Below, in pieces: positions 1 through 6,579 of a DNA stretch of 6,619 nucleotides (positions within the stretch are counted from its first letter, which is position 1; the number at the start of each line of letters is the position of its first letter). The position numbers and the translations under genes were made by a program. Source of the stretch: an uncultured Bacteroidales bacterium (GTDB lineage Bacteria > Bacteroidota > Bacteroidia > Bacteroidales > WCHB1-69); the NCBI GenBank assembly GCA_937892025.1, contig CALAVA010000263.1:1-6619 (forward strand). Reading direction: 5' to 3'. The notes below the pieces were generated by a model, which was given only the letters and a program-made list of their open reading frames with translations, was not told the origin of the DNA and did not search any database.

Positions 1-3
1 AAA

Positions 4-1305
4 GTGAATAAGCAAAAGTTATATATAGAAACCTATGGCTGTCAAATGAACTTTGCCGATAGTGAAATTGTTGTCTCTATTCTTTCTGAAGACTTTGAGA
101 TAACATCTAATGAAAAAGAGGCTGATTTGATTTTAGTGAATACTTGTTCTATTCGGGACAATGCAGAGCAACGTGTTTTTAATCGTATGAAAGAACTTGT
201 CGGGTTAAAAAAAGCAAAAAAAAACCTTAAAGTCGGCTTAATTGGTTGTATGGCAGAAAGACTTAAAGACGAATTGCTAAACAAAATGCAAGTAGATTTG
301 GTTGTCGGGCCTGATGCTTATAGAAACTTACCTGATATGTTGCGAGACAAGACTATGAATGTAAATGTGTTGTTGTCTGAAGTCGAAACTTATGAGAACA
401 TCTCTCCCATTCGCTATGACACAAATGGCATATCTGCTTTTGTTTCTATTATGCGAGGGTGTAATAATTTTTGTTCCTATTGTGTAGTTCCTTATACACG
501 CGGAAGAGAACGCAGTCGAAATATCAACTCTATTCTTGAAGAAATAAGACAATTATTTCAAAATGGTTACAAAGAAATTACCTTATTGGGTCAAAATGTA
601 AATTCGTATAACTTTGAAGGGCTAAATTTTGCTTATTTAATACAACAAGTTGCAGAAATTGATTCGTTACTACGTGTACGCTTTGCGACATCTCACCCCA
701 AAGATTTATCTGACGAATTGTTACAAACCATAGCAAGATATGACAATATTTGCAAAAGCATTCATCTGCCTGCCCAATCGGGCAGTAGTGCAGTCTTGCA
801 AAGAATGAATCGCAAATACACGAGAGAATGGTATTTGGATAGAGTCAATAGCATTCGCAAATACATACCTGATTGTGCTATTAGCACTGACCTTATTGCT
901 GGTTTTTGCGGTGAAACTGAAGACGAACACAAAGAAACCCTCTCCCTTATGCGAGAAGTGGGCTATGAATATGCTTTTATGTTCAAATATTCTATGCGAG
1001 AAGGCACTTATGCCCACAAACACTTACAAGATAATATTGCCGACAACGTTAAGACAAGGCGATTAGAGGAAATTATTGCTTTACAACAACAACTATCTCT
1101 ACAAAGCAACCAAAAAGACATTGGCAAAACTGTTGAGGTATTAATAGAAGGCACTTCAAAACGTAGCACAGAGCATTTTTTTGGCAGAAATAGCCAAAAC
1201 AAGGTGGTTATATTTCCAAAAGGAAAATTAAAAAAAGGAGATTATGTACAAGTAAAAATCACCTCTTGTAGTGCTGCTACTCTATTTGGCGAAGTTGTAG
1301 AATAA
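4..1305 (+). CDS. miaB: tRNA-2-methylthio-N6-dimethylallyladenosine synthase (MiaB)
   Basis: This radical-SAM methylthiotransferase adds the 2-methylthio group to N6-isopentenyl-adenosine at position 37 of tRNAs that read codons starting with U; it acts in the cytoplasm. The N-terminal UPF0004 domain shows C13 (in ETYGCQMN), C48 (in NTCS) and C82 (in GCM), the expected ligands of the auxiliary 4Fe-4S cluster. C153, C157 and C160 form the radical-SAM CxxxCxxC. The stretches LLGQNVNSY (194-202) and HLPAQSGS (254-261) are typical of the family, and a TRAM RNA-binding domain spans about 369-432. At 433 residues it is close to family length. The frame is still open at base 1 and the proposed start is GTG at base 4. 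Bacteroidota homologues often carry a few more N-terminal residues, so the true start may lie outside the window. The related methylthiotransferases RimO and MtaB are less likely because the N-terminus and the TRAM region fit MiaB. The stop is one base from the stop of the converging permease gene. Confidence 0.95.
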   Translation: MNKQKLYIETYGCQMNFADSEIVVSILSEDFEITSNEKEADLILVNTCSIRDNAEQRVFNRMKELVGLKKAKKNLKVGLIGCMAERLKDELLNKMQVDLVVGPDAYRNLPDMLRDKTMNVNVLLSEVETYENISPIRYDTNGISAFVSIMRGCNNFCSYCVVPYTRGRERSRNINSILEEIRQLFQNGYKEITLLGQNVNSYNFEGLNFAYLIQQVAEIDSLLRVRFATSHPKDLSDELLQTIARYDNICKSIHLPAQSGSSAVLQRMNRKYTREWYLDRVNSIRKYIPDCAISTDLIAGFCGETEDEHKETLSLMREVGYEYAFMFKYSMREGTYAHKHLQDNIADNVKTRRLEEIIALQQQLSLQSNQKDIGKTVEVLIEGTSKRSTEHFFGRNSQNKVVIFPKGKLKKGDYVQVKITSCSAATLFGEVVE

Positions 1306-1306
1306 T

Positions 1307-2530
1307 TTATTCCATAGAAACCGCTTTTATGGCACTTGTTTTCCTCGCCACACAATAAGCAGGCAAAACCAATGCCAACAGACTGAGTAGCAACACACCG
1401 ACATTTATAAGAAAAAGATGTCCAATTTGCACTTGTATAGGCACATAAGACATATAATAATACATTGGATTGAGTTTGACGATATGAAATTGCTGTTGAA
1501 GGAAACAACACAACAATCCAACAAGATTGCCAACCAACAAGCCTTTAAGCAGAATATTGATTGAAATATGCAAGAATATATTGCCGATTGTTTTTGTTGG
1601 ACACCCCATTGTTTTTAATATTCCAATGGTTGTTATGTTTTCTAAGATAAATGTCAATTGTGTGGAAATCAATGATATTGATGTTATTATTATAATAAGA
1701 ACAATCAGAATCAATACATTTTGGTTAACCAAGTTTATCCAATCAAATATCATGGGTGAAAGTTCTTTGATAGTTGCCACTTTCATATCAAAATCAACGA
1801 GTTGATTGATATGAGCAGCGGTTAGTTCTAAATCATCAAAATCATTGACAAGCAACTCCCAACCTTCAATATTGTTTTCTTGCCAATTGTGTAATTTTTG
1901 CACTTGATGAATATCGCACAACAGATAAGTGTCATCATAGGCAACCAGACCTGTATTATAAATGCCAACAATAGTAAATTTTCTTTGTCTTACAGTATTT
2001 TGCACAAAAAATGCGTCTATTTTGTCGCCTGTATCTATTTGTAACTTTTGAGCCAAAGATTCTGAAATCAGAATTTCAATGCTTGGCGTGGAGTTATTAG
2101 GTATATGAATAAATCTTCCACGAATGATATTCTTTGAAAAAAATGTAGTGTCATAATCTGTTCCGATTCCTTTAAAAATTAGTCCTTCAATATCTTCTTT
2201 ACCACGAACGATACCAGCAATGGTAGAAAACGCTTGCACGTTTTTCACATTAGGTAATGCGGCTATTGTCTTTTTTAGTTGATCATTTGCCGTTATTGGC
2301 ATTTGTTGATAAGAATTATTGTTGTCATAGTGAACAATATTGATATGAGAGCCAAATCCGACGACTTTATTTTGGATTTCTTGTCTAAAACCTGTTGTTA
2401 TGGCAAAAGCGAGTATTAGAACGACAATTCCCAAAGCGACACCGACTATAGCAATTTTGGCAATGGTGGACGATAATGTCCATTTGTCTTTTTTTAACAA
2501 TCTTTTAGCGAACGAATAACTCAGGCTCAC
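1307..2530 (-). CDS. LolC/LolE-like ABC transporter permease (MacB_PCD + FtsX domains)
   Basis: This is an inner-membrane permease of the type VII ABC (FtsX/MacB/LolCE) family. Such proteins work mechanically with a LolD-like ATPase, often to release lipoproteins toward the outer membrane. It has 407 residues and four predicted membrane segments: about 24-46, 269-295, 317-346 and 369-394. The large region between the first two (about 47-268) is the periplasmic MacB_PCD-type domain. The stretch after the second segment (about 297-310, TTIGILKTMGC) matches the cytoplasmic coupling helix of the family, and the C-terminus (KTSAIKAVSM) matches the usual FtsX-domain ending. The start is GTG at 2530, chosen because the N-terminus SYSFAKRLL resembles the conserved start of Bacteroidota homologues. 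No strong Shine-Dalgarno precedes it. It lies 10 bp after the beta-barrel gene on the same strand, so the two are probably co-transcribed. No ATPase gene is present here; the partner must be encoded elsewhere. The exact substrate cannot be read from the sequence. Confidence 0.85.
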   Translation of the reverse strand: MSLSYSFAKRLLKKDKWTLSSTIAKIAIVGVALGIVVLILAFAITTGFRQEIQNKVVGFGSHINIVHYDNNNSYQQMPITANDQLKKTIAALPNVKNVQAFSTIAGIVRGKEDIEGLIFKGIGTDYDTTFFSKNIIRGRFIHIPNNSTPSIEILISESLAQKLQIDTGDKIDAFFVQNTVRQRKFTIVGIYNTGLVAYDDTYLLCDIHQVQKLHNWQENNIEGWELLVNDFDDLELTAAHINQLVDFDMKVATIKELSPMIFDWINLVNQNVLILIVLIIIITSISLISTQLTFILENITTIGILKTMGCPTKTIGNIFLHISINILLKGLLVGNLVGLLCCFLQQQFHIVKLNPMYYYMSYVPIQVQIGHLFLINVGVLLLSLLALVLPAYCVARKTSAIKAVSME

Positions 2531-2540
2531 AACACTTTAT

Positions 2541-3170
2541 TTATTTTAAGAAAAATGCAAACCCTGCTTTGTACACAACATCATCTAATATATTTTCTTG
2601 CACAGACCTATTACTAATATTATAAAATATCTGAAAATATATAGCAAATTTGTCTATTTTTCGATAAAAGCCACCACCTAATAAAATATTATGTGAATTT
2701 ATTCGTGTTTTTTCTATTACATTATGGGTATTGTAAGTATATAAATCATAATTCAACCAACGATATTCCACATGTAAGGCGACATAATTGAACAAATGCC
2801 CTTCAGCAAAAGCCCCCAAGCCTCCGACATGAGAATTTATTGGTTCGCTTACACTTTGATTATCATTATAATGGGAAAATATATATGTACCACCTATTCC
2901 AAGACATATCCAATCATTAAAATGATATGCAACATCTGGCGATACTTCTATATTTGTATAGCGTCCCAACTGAAGCCCCAACGTTCCACCGACTGACACT
3001 TTGGTCAAAAAATTATCCACTTTCTTGTTTTGTTGTTCAACAAAGGGATAGGCATTGGCGTTAGATGTTGATTTATAATAAGATACATCTATGTCTTCTG
3101 TTTGTGCAAAGATAACTGTAAGTTGTGTAACACAAAACAAGAATATGAATATATTTTTCCTATTTAACAT
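2541..3170 (-). CDS. Small outer-membrane beta-barrel protein, secreted, function unknown
   Basis: This 209-residue protein begins with a signal peptide: two basic residues (R4, K5), a hydrophobic core at about 7-21 and a probable signal peptidase I site after A22. C14 is inside the hydrophobic core without a lipobox, so it is not an obvious lipoprotein. From about residue 56 the sequence shows repeated short stretches of alternating polar and aromatic or aliphatic residues. My rough count is eight strands, with the last ending AGFAFFLK at the C-terminus, an aromatic ending typical of outer-membrane barrels. Size and pattern suggest an OmpX/OmpA-like eight-strand barrel, but I do not recognise a named family. 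The ATG at 3170 is supported by the good signal peptide that follows. The permease starts 10 bp downstream on the same strand, so the two probably share a transcript. A terminator-like hairpin ends exactly at the start codon, which makes the source of transcription unclear. Confidence 0.75.
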   Translation of the reverse strand: MLNRKNIFIFLFCVTQLTVIFAQTEDIDVSYYKSTSNANAYPFVEQQNKKVDNFLTKVSVGGTLGLQLGRYTNIEVSPDVAYHFNDWICLGIGGTYIFSHYNDNQSVSEPINSHVGGLGAFAEGHLFNYVALHVEYRWLNYDLYTYNTHNVIEKTRINSHNILLGGGFYRKIDKFAIYFQIFYNISNRSVQENILDDVVYKAGFAFFLK

Positions 3171-3204
3171 AAAAAAAAACGTTAGTTTTGAACTAACGTT
3201 TTTT
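3171..3204 (-). terminator. Rho-independent terminator of the carboxyspermidine dehydrogenase-like gene
   Basis: Bases 3174-3187 and 3191-3204 are perfect reverse complements: a 14-bp stem (outer six pairs A-T, then ACGTTAGTT-type core) around a 3-base loop (3188-3190). On the minus strand the stem is followed by Ts down to 3171; together with the stem's own Ts this is a run of nine. It begins 8 bp after the TAA of the leftward dehydrogenase-like gene at 3213-3215. The stem also ends in six Ts on the plus strand, so it could act in both directions, although no rightward gene precedes it. The T tract is directly followed by the ATG of the next leftward gene. Confidence 0.85.
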
Positions 3205-3212
3205 CTTATGAT

Positions 3213-4412
3213 TTATTGTTCAATAGGCAATATTTTGTCAATTTGTTCATTCCATGGCAAGCCATATCGGTTTAGTCTGTCCATAAAGGGGTCAGGGTTA
3301 AACTCTTCGACATTTTTGACTCCCACTCCATTCCATTGTTTAGTCAAAACCATCATGGCCCCAATCATTGCAGGCACACCTGTTGTATAAGAGACTGCTT
3401 GTGCTCCACATTCTTTGTACACTTCGGCATGGTCGCAATTGTTCCAAACATAATAGGTGCGTTCTTTGCCGTCTTTTATACCTTTGATTTGGCAACCAAT
3501 AGAAGTTTGCCCTTTGTAACCGGCACCTAAAGATGAGGGTTCTGGCAAAACGGCTTTAAGAAATTGCAAAGGAACGATTTCTTTACCTTCGTATAATATA
3601 GGTTTAATGCTTGTCATACCGATTTCTTGAAGCACATTGAGAACATTAAGATATTTTTCTCCGAAAGTCATCCAAAATCTGGCTCTTTTGATGGTTGGAT
3701 AATTTTTAGTTAAAGACTCCAATTCTTCGTGATACAAAAGATAAGATTCTTTTTTACCTATATTAGGATATTCCACCGATTTGTGAATTTCCATAGGTTG
3801 TGTTTCTATCCATTTACCATCTTGATAAAAACGTCCCTTTTGTGTAATTTCTCTAATATTGATTTCAGGATTAAAATTGGTAGCAAAAGCCTTGCCATGG
3901 TCTCCTGCATTACAATCCACAATATCCAAATAATGTATTTCATCAAAATAATGTTTTGCGGCGTATGCTGTATACACCCCTGTAACGCCTGGGTCGAAAC
4001 CGCAACCCAAAACGGCCAAAATACCTGCATCTTCAAAACGTTTTTTGTATGCCCATTGCCAACTATATTCAAATTTAGCGACATCTTTTGGTTCATAGTT
4101 TGCAGTATCCAAGTAGTTGGTTTTTGTTCTCAGACAAGCCTCCATAAGTGTTAAGTCTTGATAAGGCAAAGCCACATTGATAAGCAAATCTGGTTTAAAA
4201 TCATTTATCAAAGCAACGGTTTCTTCTACATTGTCAGCATCAACCTGTGCGGTTTTGATACGATTTTGTCCAATAGCATTGGCAATTTTATCACATTTTG
4301 ATTTGGTTCTACTTGCCAACATAATTTCTTCAAACACATCTGGTAACATTGCACATTTAAAAGCAACTACCGCTCCTACGCCACCTGCGCCAATAATTAA
4401 TACTTTTCCCAT
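3213..4412 (-). CDS. Saccharopine dehydrogenase family protein, probable carboxynorspermidine/carboxyspermidine dehydrogenase
   Basis: It probably condenses putrescine (or diaminopropane) with aspartate semialdehyde, using NADPH, to form carboxyspermidine or carboxynorspermidine in the cytoplasm. A decarboxylase (NspC/CANSDC) then gives spermidine or norspermidine. The N-terminal Rossmann fold has the dinucleotide-binding GAGGVG at residues 8-13 and the following ASRTKSKCDKI segment. LPYQDL, LDTANYEPKD and LGCGFDPGVT in the first 150 residues, and the NCDHAE and SYTTGVPAM segments near the C-terminus, are characteristic of this branch rather than of true lysine-pathway saccharopine dehydrogenases. 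At 399 residues it is full length. The ATG at 4412 is placed so that the Rossmann strand starts at residue 3, as in homologues. Its promoter probably lies in the palindrome at 4427-4445 and it ends at a strong terminator, so it looks like a single-gene unit. The decarboxylase partner is not in the window. Family assignment is firm; exact substrate is inferred. Confidence 0.88.
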   Translation of the reverse strand: MGKVLIIGAGGVGAVVAFKCAMLPDVFEEIMLASRTKSKCDKIANAIGQNRIKTAQVDADNVEETVALINDFKPDLLINVALPYQDLTLMEACLRTKTNYLDTANYEPKDVAKFEYSWQWAYKKRFEDAGILAVLGCGFDPGVTGVYTAYAAKHYFDEIHYLDIVDCNAGDHGKAFATNFNPEINIREITQKGRFYQDGKWIETQPMEIHKSVEYPNIGKKESYLLYHEELESLTKNYPTIKRARFWMTFGEKYLNVLNVLQEIGMTSIKPILYEGKEIVPLQFLKAVLPEPSSLGAGYKGQTSIGCQIKGIKDGKERTYYVWNNCDHAEVYKECGAQAVSYTTGVPAMIGAMMVLTKQWNGVGVKNVEEFNPDPFMDRLNRYGLPWNEQIDKILPIEQ

Positions 4413-4426
4413 ATTGATTTTTTTTG

Positions 4427-4445
4427 TAACTTTGCTGCAAAGTTA
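4427..4445. promoter_or_regulatory. Palindrome carrying a Bacteroidota -7 promoter box on both strands
   Basis: Bases 4427-4435 (TAACTTTGC) and 4437-4445 (GCAAAGTTA) are perfect reverse complements around a single T at 4436. Each arm, read outward, contains TAACTTTG, an exact match to the Bacteroidota -7 consensus TAnnTTTG. The minus-strand copy (4445-4438) would start a transcript near 4432, about 20 bases before the ATG of the dehydrogenase-like gene. The plus-strand copy (4427-4434) could serve the DUF4290 gene with a leader of about 160 bases. I do not see a good TTTG -33 element at the usual 19-21 base spacing on either strand, so promoter strength is uncertain. The palindrome could also be an operator or a short hairpin. 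Confidence 0.55.
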
Positions 4446-4599
4446 TGATTTTTATAAATTGAATATATCATTTTGGCGAAATTTATTCTAAATAATTATA
4501 ATTCTGTACATTATAACAATAAAACGAAATAGAATAGATTTCTCCGCAAGAATAAAAAGACAAAAAATTCAGTTTAAAACGGAAGATTAACAGATTTTT
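4446..4599 (+). promoter_or_regulatory. Leader/upstream region of the DUF4290-trxB pair, with a weak promoter candidate
   Basis: This very AT-rich stretch holds no gene. One weak rightward promoter candidate is TTTG at 4472-4475 with TAATTCTG at 4499-4506. The second box differs from TAnnTTTG at one fixed base and the 23-base spacer is longer than usual. A GGAAGA at 4581-4586 lies 13 bases before the ATG at 4600, too far for a good Shine-Dalgarno site. An in-frame TAA at 4588-4590 shows that the DUF4290 frame does not extend upstream of that ATG. No riboswitch or RNA gene is recognisable. Confidence 0.3.
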
Positions 4600-5337
4600 A
4601 TGGAATATAATACCCAACAATCAAAACTGATAAACGGTGAATTTGGCCGTCATATTCAAAAAATGATAGCATACGCTATCAATATCAAAAGCAAGGAATT
4701 ACGCAATGAACAAGCCAAAATTATAGTCAAGACAATGGCTGCGATGTCATCTGGTCCAAAAGATTCTGACGATTTTTGGCATAAACTATGGGATTTACTT
4801 TTCGTTATTTCAGATTTCAAACTTGATATTGACAGTCCCTATGAAAAACCAAGCAAGCCAATTGTCGAAAAAAAGCCACAACATATCGGCTATCAAAAAC
4901 ACAATATAAAATTTCGTCCTTACGGCAATCTTATGGAAAAAGCCATACAGTCCTTATCAGAGGCGGAAGAATGTATAGAAAAAACAGAACTTACAAAAGA
5001 CATTGCCAGACATTTAAAAAGACAATATCTGCTTTGGAATAGAGATTCTGTCAATGATGAACTGATACGTGAACATTTGTCCACTATGTCTAACGACAAA
5101 TTGTATTTGGCACCTGATTTTGTTTTTCCTAGTTCAAAGAAAATATTGTCCGAAGTCAATACCAAACCTCAAGCGATGGTGTCCAATAACGGCAAGAAAA
5201 AAAAGAAAAAGAAAAAAGAGGGTGCAAACACACAACAAGACAAACAAGCCCAACAACAAAAACAGAAACAACAGAAACAAATAAAACAAGACACTAAATC
5301 ACAAACAGAAAAAAAAGAACAAACAAAAAATGAATAA
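4600..5337 (+). CDS. DUF4290 domain-containing protein with Lys/Gln-rich tail
   Basis: This is a 245-residue cytoplasmic protein of unknown function. Residues 1 to about 178 match my memory of the Bacteroidota-specific DUF4290 family: the start MEYNTQ, the GEFGRHIQKM segment (13-22), and the FWHKLWD...SDFKLDID region (59-78). The domain looks mostly helical and has no signal peptide or membrane segment. Its only cysteine is C125. From about residue 198 to the end the protein is low complexity: eight lysines in a row (199-206), then a chain rich in Q, K and T with no hydrophobic residue beyond one isoleucine. Such basic tails are often disordered and may bind nucleic acid; this is inference only. 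The next gene, trxB, starts three bases after the stop codon, so translation is probably coupled. In many Bacteroidales genomes I recall DUF4290 standing before murA and rimM, so a trxB neighbour is a departure. Confidence 0.85.
   Translation: MEYNTQQSKLINGEFGRHIQKMIAYAINIKSKELRNEQAKIIVKTMAAMSSGPKDSDDFWHKLWDLLFVISDFKLDIDSPYEKPSKPIVEKKPQHIGYQKHNIKFRPYGNLMEKAIQSLSEAEECIEKTELTKDIARHLKRQYLLWNRDSVNDELIREHLSTMSNDKLYLAPDFVFPSSKKILSEVNTKPQAMVSNNGKKKKKKKKEGANTQQDKQAQQQKQKQQKQIKQDTKSQTEKKEQTKNE
5197..5330 (+). repeat. A-rich, T-poor low-complexity tract encoding the DUF4290 tail
   Basis: The coding strand here is strongly biased to A with very few Ts. It starts with A8, G, A5, G, A6 (5197-5217), which encodes the polylysine run. 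Further on there is a perfect 9-bp tandem duplication, CAGAAACAA twice (5263-5280), in frame and encoding QKQQKQ. The tract ends with A-runs just before the stop codon and lies directly upstream of the trxB start, so the corresponding RNA should be almost unstructured. Homopolymer runs of this kind vary easily in length by replication or transcription slippage. Confidence 0.8.
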
Positions 5338-5340
5338 GGT

Positions 5341-6279
5341 ATGGAAGAAAAGACAAAATGTTTAATTATAGGTTCTGGACCTGCCGGCTATACAGCAGGG
5401 ATATACGCATCACGAGCAGACCTCAAACCGATTTTATATGAAGGGCTACAAGTTGGAGGACAATTAACTATTACCACTGAAGTGGAAAATTTTCCAGGTT
5501 ATCCCAAAGGCATACATGGTGTTGCCATGATGGACGAGATACGAGAACAAGCCTTAAAATTTGGTACAGATATTCGACAAGGCGAAATTGTAAAAGTAGA
5601 TTTTAGCCAAAGACCATTTACATGTATGGCTGATGATGGAACTACTATTATTGCAGAAACAGTCATTGTAGCAACAGGTGCATCTGCCAAATGGTTAGGA
5701 TTAGAGTCGGAACAAAAATTCAATGGCTATGGAGTTTCGGCTTGTGCTACTTGTGACGGATTCTTTTACAAAAACAAAATTGTTGCTGTTATTGGAGGTG
5801 GAGATACTGCTGCCGAAGAAGCTACTTATTTGGCAAAATTGTGTCAAAAAGTATATCTTATACACCGAAGAAATGAACTAAGAGCCAGCAAAGCCATGCA
5901 ACAACGTATTTTTAATACGCAAAATATTGAAATGGTGTGGAATAGTATTCCATTAGAAATATTAGGGCAGGAATCGAAGTTTAGCAAAAGCGTTACAGGA
6001 ATTTTATTAAAAAATACCATAGACGGCAACACCTCCACGCTTAATGTAGATGGTATTTTCATTGCTATTGGCCATCACCCCAATACAGAACTTTTCAAAG
6101 GTCAATTAGAATTAGATGAAATGGGCTATATCATTACTCGTCATGGAAGTTCACATACCAATATAGAAGGGGTTTTTGCTGCTGGTGATGTACAAGATAG
6201 AACATACAAACAAGCCATAACTGCAGCCGCAGGAGGTTGTAAGGCCGCCATTGATGCCGAACATTTTTTAATAGGATAG
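5341..6279 (+). CDS. trxB: Thioredoxin-disulfide reductase (TrxB)
   Basis: This FAD-dependent cytoplasmic enzyme reduces thioredoxin with NADPH, feeding ribonucleotide reductase and disulfide repair. It has 312 residues, the normal length for the low-molecular-weight bacterial type. The FAD-binding GSGPAG is at 11-16, with GGQL at 39-42 and the ATG motif at 111-113. The redox-active CATC is at 135-138, preceded by GVSACATCDG as in the family. The NADPH-binding GGGDTA is at 152-157 and HRRNELRAS at 175-183, whose arginines fit NADPH rather than NADH use. The second FAD motif GVFAAGD is at 277-283. All catalytic and binding residues are present, so it should be active. It begins three bases after the stop of the DUF4290 gene and has no promoter of its own that I can see. 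AAGG at 5336-5339 is too close to the ATG to act as a normal Shine-Dalgarno site. Its last 12 bases overlap the antisense phage-like remnant. Confidence 0.96.
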   Translation: MEEKTKCLIIGSGPAGYTAGIYASRADLKPILYEGLQVGGQLTITTEVENFPGYPKGIHGVAMMDEIREQALKFGTDIRQGEIVKVDFSQRPFTCMADDGTTIIAETVIVATGASAKWLGLESEQKFNGYGVSACATCDGFFYKNKIVAVIGGGDTAAEEATYLAKLCQKVYLIHRRNELRASKAMQQRIFNTQNIEMVWNSIPLEILGQESKFSKSVTGILLKNTIDGNTSTLNVDGIFIAIGHHPNTELFKGQLELDEMGYIITRHGSSHTNIEGVFAAGDVQDRTYKQAITAAAGGCKAAIDAEHFLIG

Positions 6280-6579
6280 GTTCAAGATAATTTTAAAGAT
6301 TATCTTACCATTTCCCATTTTCAGGCTCGTTTCACCTATTTTTATTTCTATTGTGGATAGTTCTGAATAGGCTATCACAACCATTTCACGATATTGTCCA
6401 CCTGACATATCCGCCACCAAAACGTATGAACCATTGGCAGGTGTGCATATTAGGTGGTTGTCATTATCGTTTATAACTGCACGCAAACGCACATCACTCA
6501 ATTCTAAACTGCCAATTATTATCGTGCAGGTAGAACCATTTGATGACTTGACTTGAGCAGGAAATATCGTTGCACTCGT
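6268..6579 (-). pseudogene. Probable remnant of a Bacteroidota prophage baseplate-type protein
   Basis: Between a TGA at 6580-6582 and a TAA at 6268-6270 the minus strand is open for 103 codons. The translation contains NGSTCTIIIGSLELSDVRLRAVI, then CTPANGSYVLVADMSGGQYREMVVIAYSE, then IEIKIGETSLKM. From memory this is the pattern of small tail or baseplate proteins in Bacteroidota prophages: an oligonucleotide-binding-like beta segment with DVRLRAVI and GSYVLVA, followed by an IEIKIG strand. In intact relatives the chain goes on with an NGG/GGL motif and a helical end; here it turns into KIILNLSY and stops inside the end of trxB. No ATG is available after the TGA; the first candidates are TTG at 6501 and GTG at 6495. 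The similarity begins upstream of both, at about 6555, so the likeliest reading is a gene broken at both ends. A short functional gene using TTG, or a sequence error at the TGA, are alternatives. Confidence 0.5.
6284..6306 (+). terminator. Weak AT-rich hairpin after trxB, possible terminator
   Basis: Bases 6284-6291 (AAGATAAT) pair perfectly with 6299-6306 (ATTATCTT) around a 7-base loop, starting five bases after the trxB stop codon. The stem is almost all A-T and is not followed by a T tract on the plus strand, so as an intrinsic terminator it would be weak. It is the only terminator-like structure I see behind trxB. It may instead be chance, as the DNA is AT-rich, or it may mark the junction with the phage-like remnant. 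Confidence 0.3.

Noticed and set aside
3183..3190. TAGTTTTG on the plus strand, matching TAnnTTTG
   Set aside because: It lies inside the terminator stem-loop and would drive transcription antisense to the dehydrogenase-like gene; no -33 element or rightward gene supports it.
3729..4154. A 141-codon plus-strand frame opposite the dehydrogenase-like gene
   Set aside because: It is fully antisense to a well-supported conserved gene, is rich in F, I and C as expected for a shadow frame, and resembles no family I know.
5069..5284. A 71-codon frame overlapping the DUF4290 tail in the +1 frame
   Set aside because: It stays open only because the A-rich DNA has few stops; its product is Lys/Asn-rich low complexity with no recognisable domain.
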